Part shown: in pieces, positions 1 through 9,277 of the stretch
Position numbering within the stretch: position 1 is the first letter of the stretch
Layout of the letters: every line of letters starts with the position of its first letter
Assembly (NCBI GenBank): GCA_004195035.1
Contig: SGBD01000001.1
Location: 186,001-250,000 of the forward strand
DNA length: 64,000 nt
Direction: 5' to 3'
Source of the DNA: Candidatus Acidulodesulfobacterium ferriphilum
GTDB lineage: Bacteria; SZUA-79; Acidulodesulfobacterales; Acidulodesulfobacteraceae
Translations under genes and position numbers: made by a program
The notes under the pieces: model-generated
Told to the model about the DNA's origin: nothing
Databases searched by the model: none
The model's input: the letters and a program-made list of their open reading frames with translations, nothing else

Positions 1-1190
1 ATAAAATATATTTTGAAAAATCGGCTCTTTCAAAATATAAAGAAGAGGCGGTAAGCGGCGCCGTGGAGGTTATGAGAAACAGGATCGACCAGTTTGGCTT
101 AGTCGCTCCAAAAATTGCCAGACAGGGCAAAAATTTAATAGTCGTGGAACTGCCCGGCGTCAAGGATGTTAAACAGGCCGTTAAGCTTATAGGAAAAACC
201 GCAAGATTAACATTTAAATTAGTTGACGATAAACACAGCCTGCTAAAAGCATTAAACGGAAAAATCCAGAAAGGAGACGAAATTCTTTACCATACAACCT
301 ACAACAAATTTTCTCATAAAACGACAAAAAGGCCGTATCTTATAGAAAAGCCGATTTTAATGAGCGGGGCCGAAATTTCAAGCGCAAATGTCCAGATAAA
401 CCGTTACAATCAGCCTATTGTCGAGGTCGCTTTGAATTCGGACGGGGCAAAAAAATTTGGGGATATAACTACAAAATACACGGGCAAAAGGCTTGCCATT
501 ATACTCGACGACAATGTAATCTCGGCTCCTGTTATAGAAGAACCCATACTGGGCGGAAACGCTTCTATTTCAGGAAGATTTACCATGGCTCAGGCTAATA
601 ATCTCGCAATAGCCCTTCGTTCCGGGGCATTACCCGCTCCGGTAAAAATAATCCAGAATGAAACGGTAGGCCCTACTCTGGGGGCAGACTCCATACATGC
701 GGGCATACTTGCCGCCATTGTCGGAACTATCTTAGTTATCGGATTTATGATATTTTATTACAAACTATCGGGATTAATCGCAGATTTTGCCCTTCTTGAA
801 AATGTATTATTCCTTATGGCCGCTCTGTCCTTGTTCGGCGCGACCTTGACTCTTCCCGGCATCGCAGGAATAATTCTTACTATAGGTATGGCGGTTGATT
901 CGAATGTCCTCATTTTTGAAAGGATAAGGGAGGAATTAAGAGAAAATAAACCGGTGGTTATTGCTATCGAAAACGGGTATAACAAGGCATTTTTTACGAT
1001 TTTAGATTCTCATGTCACCGCTCTTATAACCGCCGCCGTCTTATTCTATTTTGGTTCCGGTCCAGTAAAAGGCTTTGCCGTAACATTATCTCTCGGCATT
1101 ATTATAAATCTGTTTACTTCGTTAGTCGGCACAAAAGTTATATTCGACATTATATCGAACAAAAGGGAACTTAACAAATTAAGCATTTAA
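1..1190 (+). CDS. secD: SecD, protein translocase subunit (5' end outside window)
   Basis: This is the membrane subunit of the SecDF complex, which uses proton motive force to pull proteins through SecYEG. The frame is open from base 3, so the N-terminus lies upstream of the window; about 395 codons are visible. The segment around bases 60-110 reads as the family's conserved VEVMRNRIDQFGL block of the first periplasmic domain. After a second periplasmic region come five hydrophobic segments (about bases 690-1170) with the conserved GMAVDSNVLIFERIREE loop. secF follows after 25 bases, the usual secDF order. The identification is very secure. Confidence 0.96.
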   Translation, partial: KIYFEKSALSKYKEEAVSGAVEVMRNRIDQFGLVAPKIARQGKNLIVVELPGVKDVKQAVKLIGKTARLTFKLVDDKHSLLKALNGKIQKGDEILYHTTYNKFSHKTTKRPYLIEKPILMSGAEISSANVQINRYNQPIVEVALNSDGAKKFGDITTKYTGKRLAIILDDNVISAPVIEEPILGGNASISGRFTMAQANNLAIALRSGALPAPVKIIQNETVGPTLGADSIHAGILAAIVGTILVIGFMIFYYKLSGLIADFALLENVLFLMAALSLFGATLTLPGIAGIILTIGMAVDSNVLIFERIREELRENKPVVIAIENGYNKAFFTILDSHVTALITAAVLFYFGSGPVKGFAVTLSLGIIINLFTSLVGTKVIFDIISNKRELNKLSI

Positions 1191-1215
1191 TTCTAATTCA
1201 AGGAGTTAAAAAAAA

Positions 1216-2121
1216 TTGGAATTTATAAAAAACACAAATTTTAATTTTATCGGCAAAAAAAAATATTCGTTCGTATTATCGTCTATTCTTGTAGTACTCG
1301 GATTAATCGAATTAATTACGATGATTTTAGGCACGGCAAGAATCGGAATAGATTTTACCGGCGGGCTGTCTTTGCAGCTTTCGTTTCAACATAAAATATC
1401 CGTCGCGGATGTCAGGAAGGAACTTCTGTCAAAAGGGTTTAAAGATGTAAAAATCGTTAAAATAAAGGGTAAAAACGATATTATAATCCAAACTAAAGCG
1501 GTGGCCAAGGATTTAAATAAATATACGGATGAAATAAAGACAACTGTACAAAATGCCTTTAAAAACAATCCGTCCAAAGTGTTAAATAATGAAATGATCG
1601 GTCCCTCCGTCGGTAAAAAATTAGCTAAAGACGCTATTGTCGCAATTATAATATCGATTATTGCAATCATACTTTATATAACATGGAGATTTGAATTTAG
1701 ATTCGGCCTTGCCGCCGCTATCGGTCTTGCCCACGATGTCCTTGCGCTTATGGGAATTATTTTTATTTTTCAGAAAGAAATAACCCTTCTTGTTATTACG
1801 GCTATTTTAACCGTTGCGGGTTATTCCCTTACCGATAAAGTCGTTGTTTTTGACAGAATTAGAGAAAACTTGAAAAAAAGAGCGGAGAAGACAGAGCAAA
1901 TTAATTTAAATGACCTGGTAAATAAAAGTATAAACGAGGTTTTGACAAGAACTGTCGTTACATCGCTTACGGTAATCTTAGTGGTTTTATCTTTGTTTTT
2001 CCTCGGCGGCATAGTTCTTCATGACTTTGCTTTTACATTATTATGGGGGGTTTTAATCGGGACATACTCTTCGATATTCATCGCAAGCCCCGTAATGATT
2101 ATGTTAAACGAAAATAAATAA
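1216..2121 (+). CDS. secF: SecF, protein translocase subunit
   Basis: SecF is the partner of SecD in the SecDF motor at the inner membrane. The start is a TTG at 1216, chosen because AGGAG lies at 1201-1205 with a 10-base spacer and no better start exists. The protein is 301 residues, a normal length. Residues about 20-40 form the first membrane segment, followed by the signature GIDFTGG near residue 45; the periplasmic loop and five further membrane segments follow, with DKVVVFDRIREN near residue 210. recJ starts 8 bases downstream, suggesting one transcription unit. Confidence 0.96.
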   Translation: MEFIKNTNFNFIGKKKYSFVLSSILVVLGLIELITMILGTARIGIDFTGGLSLQLSFQHKISVADVRKELLSKGFKDVKIVKIKGKNDIIIQTKAVAKDLNKYTDEIKTTVQNAFKNNPSKVLNNEMIGPSVGKKLAKDAIVAIIISIIAIILYITWRFEFRFGLAAAIGLAHDVLALMGIIFIFQKEITLLVITAILTVAGYSLTDKVVVFDRIRENLKKRAEKTEQINLNDLVNKSINEVLTRTVVTSLTVILVVLSLFFLGGIVLHDFAFTLLWGVLIGTYSSIFIASPVMIMLNENK

Positions 2122-2129
2122 TTTAAAAT

Positions 2130-4223
2130 ATGCAAAAAAATTATGTTGAAGAACATATAGAAGAATATCTAAAAAAAACATTTGCTCAAATATACCCAAC
2201 CGCTTCAAATACCACCCTTGTATCTTTAGTCCTGAAAAGAATTAATTCACAGTTAAACTTCGATCCCTTTTTTTCGGAAGAATTTTGCAAAGATGAACCC
2301 GCCAAAGCTCCCATAGATAACTACTTAAACAACTTTGTATCTAACTATTTAAGTCCGTCCCTAAAATCTTTGAGCGACCCTTTTCTAATTAAAGACATGG
2401 ATAAGGCTGTAGAGCGTATAGCTAAAGCGTTAATAGAAGATGAAAACATTTGCATTTATGGGGATTACGATGTGGATGGAATAACTTCGACTTCCTTTCT
2501 TGTTTCTTTTTTAAGGGAAATAAAAAACCTGATGAAGGCAGGCGGCAATGACAACACTATTTTTTATAAATTGCCCGACAGAATAAAAGACGGTTATGGA
2601 CTTGGAATAGAACCGATTAACGAGATTTATGATTTCATAAATCAAAAGGGCGGTAAACCTCTATCCTTACTGATAACCGTCGATTTAGGCATAACGAATG
2701 TTAGAGAGGTATCGTATGCAAATTCAAAAAATATAGATGTAATAATATGCGACCACCACGAAATTCCTGTTAAAATGCAGGCTTCCAAAAATAACGACAA
2801 ATTATTATCTGAAGAAGAAACATGCTTCGAGGAAATTTTGCCCGATGCGTATGCGATACTTAATCCCAAGCGAAAAGGCGATAGGTTTCCTTTTAAACTT
2901 TTACCCGGGGTCGGCATTGCCTTCAATTTGGGAATTGCATTAAGAAAACGGTTGGTGATAAACGGTTTGATTAATACCCGCCCGGACGAGGTTCGCGCCG
3001 TGCTGAACCTTAAGGATTATCTCGATATCGTCTGCCTAGGCATTATAGCGGATATAGTTCCTATGTACGGGGATAACAGGACGCTCACATATTACGGATT
3101 AAAGAAAATTAACGGCAGCCCCAGACCTGGCATAAAGGAGCTTAAAAGGATTTGCGGCCTCCACTTTGACAATGTTAACGAATCTGATGTTGCATGGAAA
3201 ATCGCCCCAAAAATTAATGCGTCCGGCAGGGTCTCAGACCCGTCCATAGCCGTTGAACTTTTAACGCAAAAAGACCCTGAAGATGTCTATAGGCTCGCTC
3301 AGGAATTGGAGGCCGCCAACAGAAAAAGACAGGCGCTTGAAGACATTTGTTTTAACGAGGCAATAAGTCAAATTAACGAAAAAAACTTAAAGGAGGACGG
3401 CGCTCCAATCCTCATTTTAAACGGGCAGTCATGGCATCCCGGCGTTATCGGCATTGTTTCGTCAAAATTAGTCGATTATTTACAAAAGCCCGTTTTACTT
3501 CTTACCGGTTATAAAGACAGCGTATATATCGGCTCTGCCCGGTCTTGCGGCAATATCGACATTTATGCGTTTTTAAAAAATTACGAATCATTTTTTGCCA
3601 AGTTCGGAGGGCATAAAATGGCTTGCGGGCTCACAATCAAAAAGGGGCAGAGTTTCGACGGCTTTATGTCTTGCATTTCCAAAAATGCCGTCCGAATTCC
3701 CGAACCCGATGTTAATCTCAATCCAGATTATTTAAACAATTCCACCCCCGAAGGTAGTAAAATTCTTGATTACGATGAAGAAATCGATTTAAACGCCGTC
3801 GTCAAAAAAGATTTAACGGGTTTAATTAAGCTGATGTCCCCGCACGGACCTTTGAACGAACAGCCAAGATTTTTGATCAGGGATATTACCCTTTTAAATA
3901 TCAATAAAAGAGAGTTTAAAAATAAAAACGCAAATTCAAAAAAGAACGGTTTATTTAACTGTTATTTTACGCTTAATATCGAAGGTTCTTCCTGTAACAA
4001 CAATATAAAACCCAAGGCATTTTTATTTAATAAGAGCAAAGCCTTCATGAGTACCTTCGGGAAAGTGATGGAAGGAAGGAGCGGTAAAAGCGGTGAATAT
4101 GAAACTACGGGAAGCATTTTCGGCGATTACGATAAAGACAGCGATTATAAAAATAAAATTCCCGTTAACGGCATTATATTCGAATTTTTTAACGGATATA
4201 TTAAAATACTAAATTTTATTTAA
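2130..4223 (+). CDS. recJ: Single-stranded-DNA-specific exonuclease RecJ
   Basis: RecJ degrades single-stranded DNA 5' to 3' in recombination and mismatch repair. The 697-residue protein shows the DHH-family phosphoesterase motifs: DYDVDGITST near residue 111, which binds the catalytic metals, and DHHE near residue 207. The DHHA1 nucleic-acid-binding domain follows, with GGHKMACGL near residue 492, and a C-terminal OB-like region completes it. The length is somewhat above the usual 560-600 because of loops near residues 210-230 and 560-690. It lies 8 bases after secF, a frequent secDF-recJ arrangement. Confidence 0.95.
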   Translation: MQKNYVEEHIEEYLKKTFAQIYPTASNTTLVSLVLKRINSQLNFDPFFSEEFCKDEPAKAPIDNYLNNFVSNYLSPSLKSLSDPFLIKDMDKAVERIAKALIEDENICIYGDYDVDGITSTSFLVSFLREIKNLMKAGGNDNTIFYKLPDRIKDGYGLGIEPINEIYDFINQKGGKPLSLLITVDLGITNVREVSYANSKNIDVIICDHHEIPVKMQASKNNDKLLSEEETCFEEILPDAYAILNPKRKGDRFPFKLLPGVGIAFNLGIALRKRLVINGLINTRPDEVRAVLNLKDYLDIVCLGIIADIVPMYGDNRTLTYYGLKKINGSPRPGIKELKRICGLHFDNVNESDVAWKIAPKINASGRVSDPSIAVELLTQKDPEDVYRLAQELEAANRKRQALEDICFNEAISQINEKNLKEDGAPILILNGQSWHPGVIGIVSSKLVDYLQKPVLLLTGYKDSVYIGSARSCGNIDIYAFLKNYESFFAKFGGHKMACGLTIKKGQSFDGFMSCISKNAVRIPEPDVNLNPDYLNNSTPEGSKILDYDEEIDLNAVVKKDLTGLIKLMSPHGPLNEQPRFLIRDITLLNINKREFKNKNANSKKNGLFNCYFTLNIEGSSCNNNIKPKAFLFNKSKAFMSTFGKVMEGRSGKSGEYETTGSIFGDYDKDSDYKNKIPVNGIIFEFFNGYIKILNFI

Positions 4224-4254
4224 TTTTTAATTTTTAATTTCATTTTTTGCATAT

Positions 4255-5196
4255 ATGTTTTTTACAAAACTTTTTACGGCTGTCGAGATTGACTACGATC
4301 ATTTTAAAATACTTGAAGTCGTAAAAAAGGGGCGCGGCTACTTTCTGAACAATTTTATCAACGCTAAACTTCCAGGCTTAAATCATCCCGATATTAGCGT
4401 GAGCGCTATTAATCTTAACAAATTAATGAACGACAACAAAATAAGCAAAAATAATGTATTTGCGAATATTAACGACGATGCCGTTCACAGTTACAATTTT
4501 TATCTACCCGATATGCCCCGGAACGATTTAAATAAAGCGGTGGAATATGAAATAAAAAAGCTTATTCCCTTCCCTATATCTTCCTGCATATTCGATTACA
4601 TATTCGTCAAAAACGGTTCAACCCTTAACATAACCGCATTTGTCTCTAAGGCGGACGATATAAATAACTTCAAAGAAATATTTGCAAAGTCCGATATCAA
4701 ATTAAAATCAATCGAATGCAAAACCGCTTCAATTTATAATAACATTATGTTTTTAAGCAATAATAAGGTCGATCATTTATTGTTGTGCGATATTGGCGAG
4801 AAGGCGGCAAAAATTGTTATTATCAGAGATAATGCAGTTAATTTCGAAAGGACGATAGAAGGAATTGATCTAAAAGATCTAAATGAGGACGAATCATCGC
4901 TTTTAATCGGGGATGAATTAAAAAAGACCGTAGATTTTTATTTTGCGGGAAAATTTATCGCTCCGATAGACGGTATAATAATAACAGGCATTTATTCGGG
5001 AAACGAAGACTTTAACGGCAAAATAAAGGACATGATGCGCCTAAAAACATATTCTGTTTCGATTATCAGCCTGTTAAAAGAAAGAAAAATATTTTTATCA
5101 AAAAGGTTAGTAAAATATAATATAAATGAAAACTATGATTTCTTTAAGCCTCTTGAAGAAATGTGGACAACCTTCGGCCTAATCGTTAACAGATAA
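4255..5196 (+). CDS. pilM: Type IV pilus assembly protein PilM
   Basis: This is an actin-like cytoplasmic ATPase-fold protein of the pilus alignment complex that docks on the N-terminal tail of PilN. The 313-residue product opens with a beta-rich AVEIDYDHFKILEV segment and has PilM-like features: VEYEIKKLIPFP near residue 100 and LLCDIGEKAAKIVII near residue 180, matching the phosphate-1-type DIG turn. pilN starts 2 bases after its stop and pilO follows, fixing the assignment by context. The sequence is divergent and a general secretion GspL-like role cannot be excluded from sequence alone. Confidence 0.85.
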   Translation: MFFTKLFTAVEIDYDHFKILEVVKKGRGYFLNNFINAKLPGLNHPDISVSAINLNKLMNDNKISKNNVFANINDDAVHSYNFYLPDMPRNDLNKAVEYEIKKLIPFPISSCIFDYIFVKNGSTLNITAFVSKADDINNFKEIFAKSDIKLKSIECKTASIYNNIMFLSNNKVDHLLLCDIGEKAAKIVIIRDNAVNFERTIEGIDLKDLNEDESSLLIGDELKKTVDFYFAGKFIAPIDGIIITGIYSGNEDFNGKIKDMMRLKTYSVSIISLLKERKIFLSKRLVKYNINENYDFFKPLEEMWTTFGLIVNR

Positions 5197-5198
5197 AA

Positions 5199-5786
5199 AT
5201 GAAAAAGAAAAACGGCAATAAAACAAGGATTAACTTATTACCCGCTGCCGATAAAGAAAGGTTTATAAAAAATAGAAAAAAGGCAATAATACTTTCTATA
5301 ATTATCGCATATGGATTTTTTATCTTTTTGCTGGATTTTACGGCATACCTTGAAAACAGCTCAAAAAGAATTTATATTTCCGGGCTAAACCAGAAACTAA
5401 CGCTGATGAAAACCAAAAATCTTCTCAATAAATCGCTTGAATCGGCAATAAATAGCAGAAAAAATCTTAAAAACACAATCAAAAAAAGGATTTTAATTAT
5501 AAAAAATCTTGAAAAATTTAAGGTCGCATGGAATAAAAAAATAGGAGACATGGTTCAGGCTTCGCCTTCGGGGGTTTGGATGAGCGGACTATTGCTCCAA
5601 AAAGGCGTTATTACGATAGAGGGAAACTCCATTTCTCTTAATGGAATTTCTATATACATGGATAGATTGAAAACAACGAATATGTTTAAAAAGGTTATTT
5701 TAACCGATGCGGGCAGGGAAATTATCGGCGGAAACACCTTTTACCGCTTTCAATTGAAAGCAACTTTAACTCCGGTTATAAAATAA
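5199..5786 (+). CDS. pilN: Type IV pilus assembly protein PilN
   Basis: PilN is a bitopic inner-membrane protein that links cytoplasmic PilM to periplasmic PilO. The N-terminus carries the family's PilM-binding INLLP motif (residues about 12-16), then one membrane segment (about 28-48), a coiled-coil stretch and a ferredoxin-like periplasmic domain. The length (195) is typical. It begins 2 bases after pilM and is followed by pilO. Confidence 0.9.
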   Translation: MKKKNGNKTRINLLPAADKERFIKNRKKAIILSIIIAYGFFIFLLDFTAYLENSSKRIYISGLNQKLTLMKTKNLLNKSLESAINSRKNLKNTIKKRILIIKNLEKFKVAWNKKIGDMVQASPSGVWMSGLLLQKGVITIEGNSISLNGISIYMDRLKTTNMFKKVILTDAGREIIGGNTFYRFQLKATLTPVIK

Positions 5787-5804
5787 AAGAGCAAAAGCAA
5801 AAAA

Positions 5805-6395
5805 ATGAATTTATCTGAAGAATTAAAAAAAATTCCGGGCTATTTAAGGACAAATAAAATAGCCGTCGTTATTTTAATGATATTTGTATTTATATATCTT
5901 GTAAATCAAGATTTGTTTTTAAATAACGCGAGTAATACTTTGAAAACAAATAACGGTACTATAATAAGGCTTAATGATAAAATTAGAACATTAAAAAATA
6001 TAACCGTATCTTTAACGAATGAAAAAAATAGCTTGTTGAATCTTAAAAACCAGATAAAAAGCCTGAAGGCGGAGTTAAAAAAGGAGAGGACAAAACTCCC
6101 AAAAACCTTTATGGTCTCAACATTAATAAAGGAGATTTCTAAAAGCGCCCCGACATCTAACTTTATTATCGAAAAAATAGATTTTGGAAAACCGGTTAAA
6201 ACCCTGGGCGTGACGGCCCTGCCGGTCAGCATTTCAATCGCCGGCGGCTTTAACAAGTCGATAAAATTCGTTAAAAATATAAATTCGTTAAAAAGAATTT
6301 TTGTAATAGATTACATATCCGTTAAAGCAAGCAAAAAATCTTTTCCCGACATTAAAGCCGATATAAAAGGGACTGTTTTTTCTATGCAGGATTAG
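5805..6395 (+). CDS. pilO: Type IV pilus assembly protein PilO
   Basis: PilO pairs with PilN in the periplasm as part of the alignment complex between motor and secretin. The 196-residue protein has a short cytoplasmic tail, one membrane segment (about residues 19-40), a long coiled coil (about 45-100) and a small alpha/beta periplasmic domain, the standard PilO layout. It ends inside the 3' end of the convergent tatC gene (14-base overlap). The usual next genes, pilP and pilQ, are present but on the opposite strand beyond tatC. Confidence 0.87.
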   Translation: MNLSEELKKIPGYLRTNKIAVVILMIFVFIYLVNQDLFLNNASNTLKTNNGTIIRLNDKIRTLKNITVSLTNEKNSLLNLKNQIKSLKAELKKERTKLPKTFMVSTLIKEISKSAPTSNFIIEKIDFGKPVKTLGVTALPVSISIAGGFNKSIKFVKNINSLKRIFVIDYISVKASKKSFPDIKADIKGTVFSMQD

Positions 6396-7272
6396 AAGCC
6401 GGGGCGGGCTTTTTTTTCATCCGCCATATAATAGAAGATATTAAAATGCTTATCTCATACATCGAATATAACGGAACCGCTATAAAAAACATCGTAACTA
6501 TATCGGCATGAAAAGCGGCAATAATAAGGCTTAACAGTAGAGCCCATTTCCTGTATTTTTTTAAAAAATGGGGTTTAAGTATGCCCGCTAAGGAAAAAAG
6601 GGCAGATATTAACGGAAGCTCGAATATTAAGCCGAATATAAGGCTTAACCTTAATGCAAAATTGATATAATGGGTTAGATTGATAAGGGGGGATAAATTA
6701 GGGCTTTGATAGCTTAACGAAAAGTTAATAACGGCAGGCCAGATGTACAAAATCATAAACATCATCCCCGCAATAAAAAATAGCGTCCCGAAAAATAAAA
6801 AGGGGACAAGATACATTCTTTCTCTCTTTAACAAACCGGGCTTTATAAATTGCCATATTTCAAACAGTATGAACGGGAGGGCTATCATAAATCCAAGGAT
6901 AAGGGAAACCTTGACCTGCATAAAAAACGGCTCCAACGGTCTTGAATAGTGTAAAATGTGTTTTACGAATTTCTTCGGCGTTTTATTTAAGCCAAAGGTA
7001 TAATAAGCGAACGGAGCGTCTTTTTTGATTAATACCTTTGCATATCCCGATAAATATGTAATATAGGTTGGTTTATTTAAAGGAAGTTCTATAAAGTTAA
7101 TGGCGGTATAAGACAGATGCCACGAAAACCCCATTCCGATAACAAGGGCGATAAAAATATAGATTATCCTTTTTCTTAATTCGGAAAAATGCTCCAGAAA
7201 AGCCATCCTGCCTTCTTCATTTTTAGCGCTCCCGCCTTTCCCGCTTTTTTCTTTTTTTATATTATCCTTCAT
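6382..7272 (-). CDS. tatC: Sec-independent translocase subunit TatC
   Basis: TatC is the receptor of the twin-arginine pathway, which exports folded, often cofactor-containing proteins. The conserved FLEHFSELRKR motif lies at residues about 25-35 ahead of the first membrane segment, and six hydrophobic segments follow. At 296 residues it is longer than the usual 240-260; the extra length is a hydrophilic N-terminal tail and an enlarged first periplasmic loop (about residues 70-115). The start directly abuts the pilQ stop, so it is co-transcribed with pilQ and pilP. tatA/tatB are not in the window. Confidence 0.95.
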   Translation of the reverse strand: MKDNIKKEKSGKGGSAKNEEGRMAFLEHFSELRKRIIYIFIALVIGMGFSWHLSYTAINFIELPLNKPTYITYLSGYAKVLIKKDAPFAYYTFGLNKTPKKFVKHILHYSRPLEPFFMQVKVSLILGFMIALPFILFEIWQFIKPGLLKRERMYLVPFLFFGTLFFIAGMMFMILYIWPAVINFSLSYQSPNLSPLINLTHYINFALRLSLIFGLIFELPLISALFSLAGILKPHFLKKYRKWALLLSLIIAAFHADIVTMFFIAVPLYSMYEISILISSIIWRMKKKPAPASNPA

Positions 7273-8670
7273 CTAATTTACTATTTTAGGGGATATGAAT
7301 ACCATTAGCTGCTCTTTCGAAACGCTTCTATTCCTTGAAGAAAACAGGTATCCGATAACCGGTATGGTGGATAAAAATGGAACGCCGTTATTGGAATGGG
7401 ATTTATCGGTATATAAAATCCCGCCGATAACTAAGGTGGAATTATTTTTAACCACGACGGTGGTTGTAACGCTTTTATTGTTAACAGCCGGAAATCCGTT
7501 TACCTCTTGTCCAAAATTAGGCTCAGAATTTGTAACGGTAATATTTAGCAGTATATTATTTTTACTTTCGACTATCGGTGTAACGGTTAATGTAAGCCCG
7601 AGCGTGATAGTTTGAAGCGTCGATGTTACGGGTTGCTGGGTTATAATCGTGGTACCGCTTGTTCCGCTTGCAGGTGTCGTAGAAGGGCCTGAAGAGGTAT
7701 AGGCCACATAATATAATGTTACCCCTGAATTTATCGTGGCAGGTTGTCCGCTTACGACGGAAACATTCGGAGAGGCGATAATCTTATCCCATCCTAACTG
7801 CTGCCCGGCGGAAAGCTGGGCAGATATAAGCCCGAAATTTTGCCATGCCGTTCCAATGCTTATATTGCCATAATTTGACCCCGCAGCAGAGGAAACCGCC
7901 CCGGAAAATCCTGTCGGACTTCCTAATGTGCTGGTGACCGTATTTGTATTAGGGCTTATTCGCGGGGTAAAAGACCATGCTACGCCTAAATTCCTGACAA
8001 AATTATCCGTCACGTCCACTATTCTTGCATTTAAGAGAACAACCCTTTTTTTGACATCCATGCTTTTTATAATTTTCCTTATTTTTGTGATATTAGAAGG
8101 AATATCGTAAACAAGTATCGAATTTCCATGGGGGGAAGCATAAGCCTTTGCCCCTGTCGGTAAAATCGGCGTTAAAACGGGAAGAACATTTTTAGCCTGT
8201 ATGTATTTTAAATTTATCCTGTAATCGACATAGCTATTTGTGAGCGAAGACCGCGGACCGATAAATAAAATCCCGTTACTGACGCTATAACCCAAATTCC
8301 CCGCCTTAAAGATAATGGATAAAGCGGACGGCAGCGGAACCTTCCGTATATGCAATGTGACATATCCTTTTACCGAACTGCTCAGAACATAATTAAGATG
8401 AAATTTGTAGGCTATTCCTATTATCAGAGGTCTTAAGGGAATATCGTTGCCCTCTATCGTAATTCTTTTATCGGGCAGCTTGATCCCGTTTATGCGGTAT
8501 ATATCGTAAGAATTGTTATAATTGTTAAAACCAAAGGAAAATTTGGCAGTTATGGATATTATTAATATGAAAACAATAAAGATAAAAAAAGGGATTACGG
8601 TAATATGCTTAAGTTTAACCGGCATATTTTTTTTATCTGCTTTCAGTGAATTATTTTTTAAATCCTTCAT
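7273..8670 (-). CDS. pilQ: Type IV pilus secretin PilQ (short form)
   Basis: This is the outer-membrane ring that lets the pilus cross the outer membrane. The 465-residue protein has an N-terminal hydrophobic export segment (about 25-45), an STN-like domain (about 70-150), one secretin N-domain with the IHGNSILV-type strand near residue 180, and the C-terminal secretin domain. The latter ends with the family hallmark GVPFLSTIPVIGYLF near residue 440. It is short for PilQ (often 650-900 residues) because AMIN domains and extra N-domains are lacking. pilP overlaps its start by 20 bases and tatC abuts its stop. Confidence 0.88.
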   Translation of the reverse strand: MKDLKNNSLKADKKNMPVKLKHITVIPFFIFIVFILIISITAKFSFGFNNYNNSYDIYRINGIKLPDKRITIEGNDIPLRPLIIGIAYKFHLNYVLSSSVKGYVTLHIRKVPLPSALSIIFKAGNLGYSVSNGILFIGPRSSLTNSYVDYRINLKYIQAKNVLPVLTPILPTGAKAYASPHGNSILVYDIPSNITKIRKIIKSMDVKKRVVLLNARIVDVTDNFVRNLGVAWSFTPRISPNTNTVTSTLGSPTGFSGAVSSAAGSNYGNISIGTAWQNFGLISAQLSAGQQLGWDKIIASPNVSVVSGQPATINSGVTLYYVAYTSSGPSTTPASGTSGTTIITQQPVTSTLQTITLGLTLTVTPIVESKNNILLNITVTNSEPNFGQEVNGFPAVNNKSVTTTVVVKNNSTLVIGGILYTDKSHSNNGVPFLSTIPVIGYLFSSRNRSVSKEQLMVFISPKIVN

Positions 8671-9118
8671 ATCGCACTAATAAAAGTTTCACGATTTTTC
8701 CATTTTCTAATTTAATGGTAACGGCTTTGGACGATATTCCGACAACCGTTTTCCCCACAATCTTAGAACCTATATAATAAGGCTTATCGTTAATTATTGC
8801 AACATTTTTATTTGGATTCGAACTGCTGACTATTGCTTGCAGGGTTATGCCGTTTAACGGATTTTCTATGCGGTTTTTATATTGCTTCGCTTTAAAAGGG
8901 GATATAAAGGGATTTTTTAGCCCGAAACAAGTCCTTGTGCTTATAAACTGGGATAAAATTGCAGCTATAATAATCAAAAAAATCGAGAATGAGCCCCGAT
9001 AAACTTGACCCTTTCGCTTTCGCGCTCCGCCGCCCCCACCCGCGTCTTCGGCATGCGAAGACGGACACGCGGATGCAGTCATATAAAGTTTCTTCGAAAC
9101 TTTGTTTTCCTTTTTCAT
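8651..9118 (-). CDS. pilP: PilP-like pilus lipoprotein/linker with unusual N-terminus
   Basis: PilP connects PilNO to PilQ. The last about 95 residues fit the PilP/GspC-like beta-domain: LKNPFISPF, then NPLNGITLQAIVSS, DKPYYIGSKIVG and a final AVTIKLENGKIVKLLL strand. The overlap with pilQ supports the call. The start is ATG at 9118 because no alternative start exists before the membrane segment (about residues 44-60). Residues about 12-40 are odd: they are rich in Gly, Ala and Lys/Arg and are encoded by a GC-rich stretch carrying two perfect hairpins (9043-9063 and 9085-9103). This looks like an inserted palindromic element read in frame. No lipobox is obvious. Confidence 0.72.
   Translation of the reverse strand: MKKENKVSKKLYMTASACPSSHAEDAGGGGGARKRKGQVYRGSFSIFLIIIAAILSQFISTRTCFGLKNPFISPFKAKQYKNRIENPLNGITLQAIVSSSNPNKNVAIINDKPYYIGSKIVGKTVVGISSKAVTIKLENGKIVKLLLVRYEGFKK
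9043..9103. repeat. Twin-hairpin GC-rich insert in the 5' part of pilP
   Basis: Two perfect inverted repeats lie 21 bases apart: CGTCTTCG/CGAAGACG (9043-9050 and 9056-9063, 5-base loop) and AAAGTTTC/GAAACTTT (9085-9092 and 9096-9103, 3-base loop). The stretch from about 9008 to 9077 is much richer in G and C than its surroundings and encodes a low-complexity peptide. A palindromic repetitive element tolerated inside a reading frame is the simplest explanation; there is only one copy in the window, so this is inference. Confidence 0.5.
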
Positions 9119-9204
9119 CTTTTCGTTAATTAAATGTAAGATAAAGAATAATATGAATTATTATAACAAAAAAATGGAATTAGGAATTAGATTTTTTATA
9201 AAAA

Positions 9205-9245
9205 GGTCATGCTTTGAAATTTTTATTAAATTTTAAGGCATGACC
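9205..9245. terminator. Long hairpin terminator between tusA and pilP
   Basis: An 18-bp stem (two G-T wobbles) with a 5-base loop is followed on the - strand by five T residues, as expected for a Rho-independent terminator of tusA. On the + strand it is followed by TCTGATTTTTTT, so it may work both ways. It separates tusA from the pilP-pilQ-tatC unit. Confidence 0.75.
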
Positions 9246-9277
9246 TCTGATTTTTTTATATATAAATTTAAGCTTTA

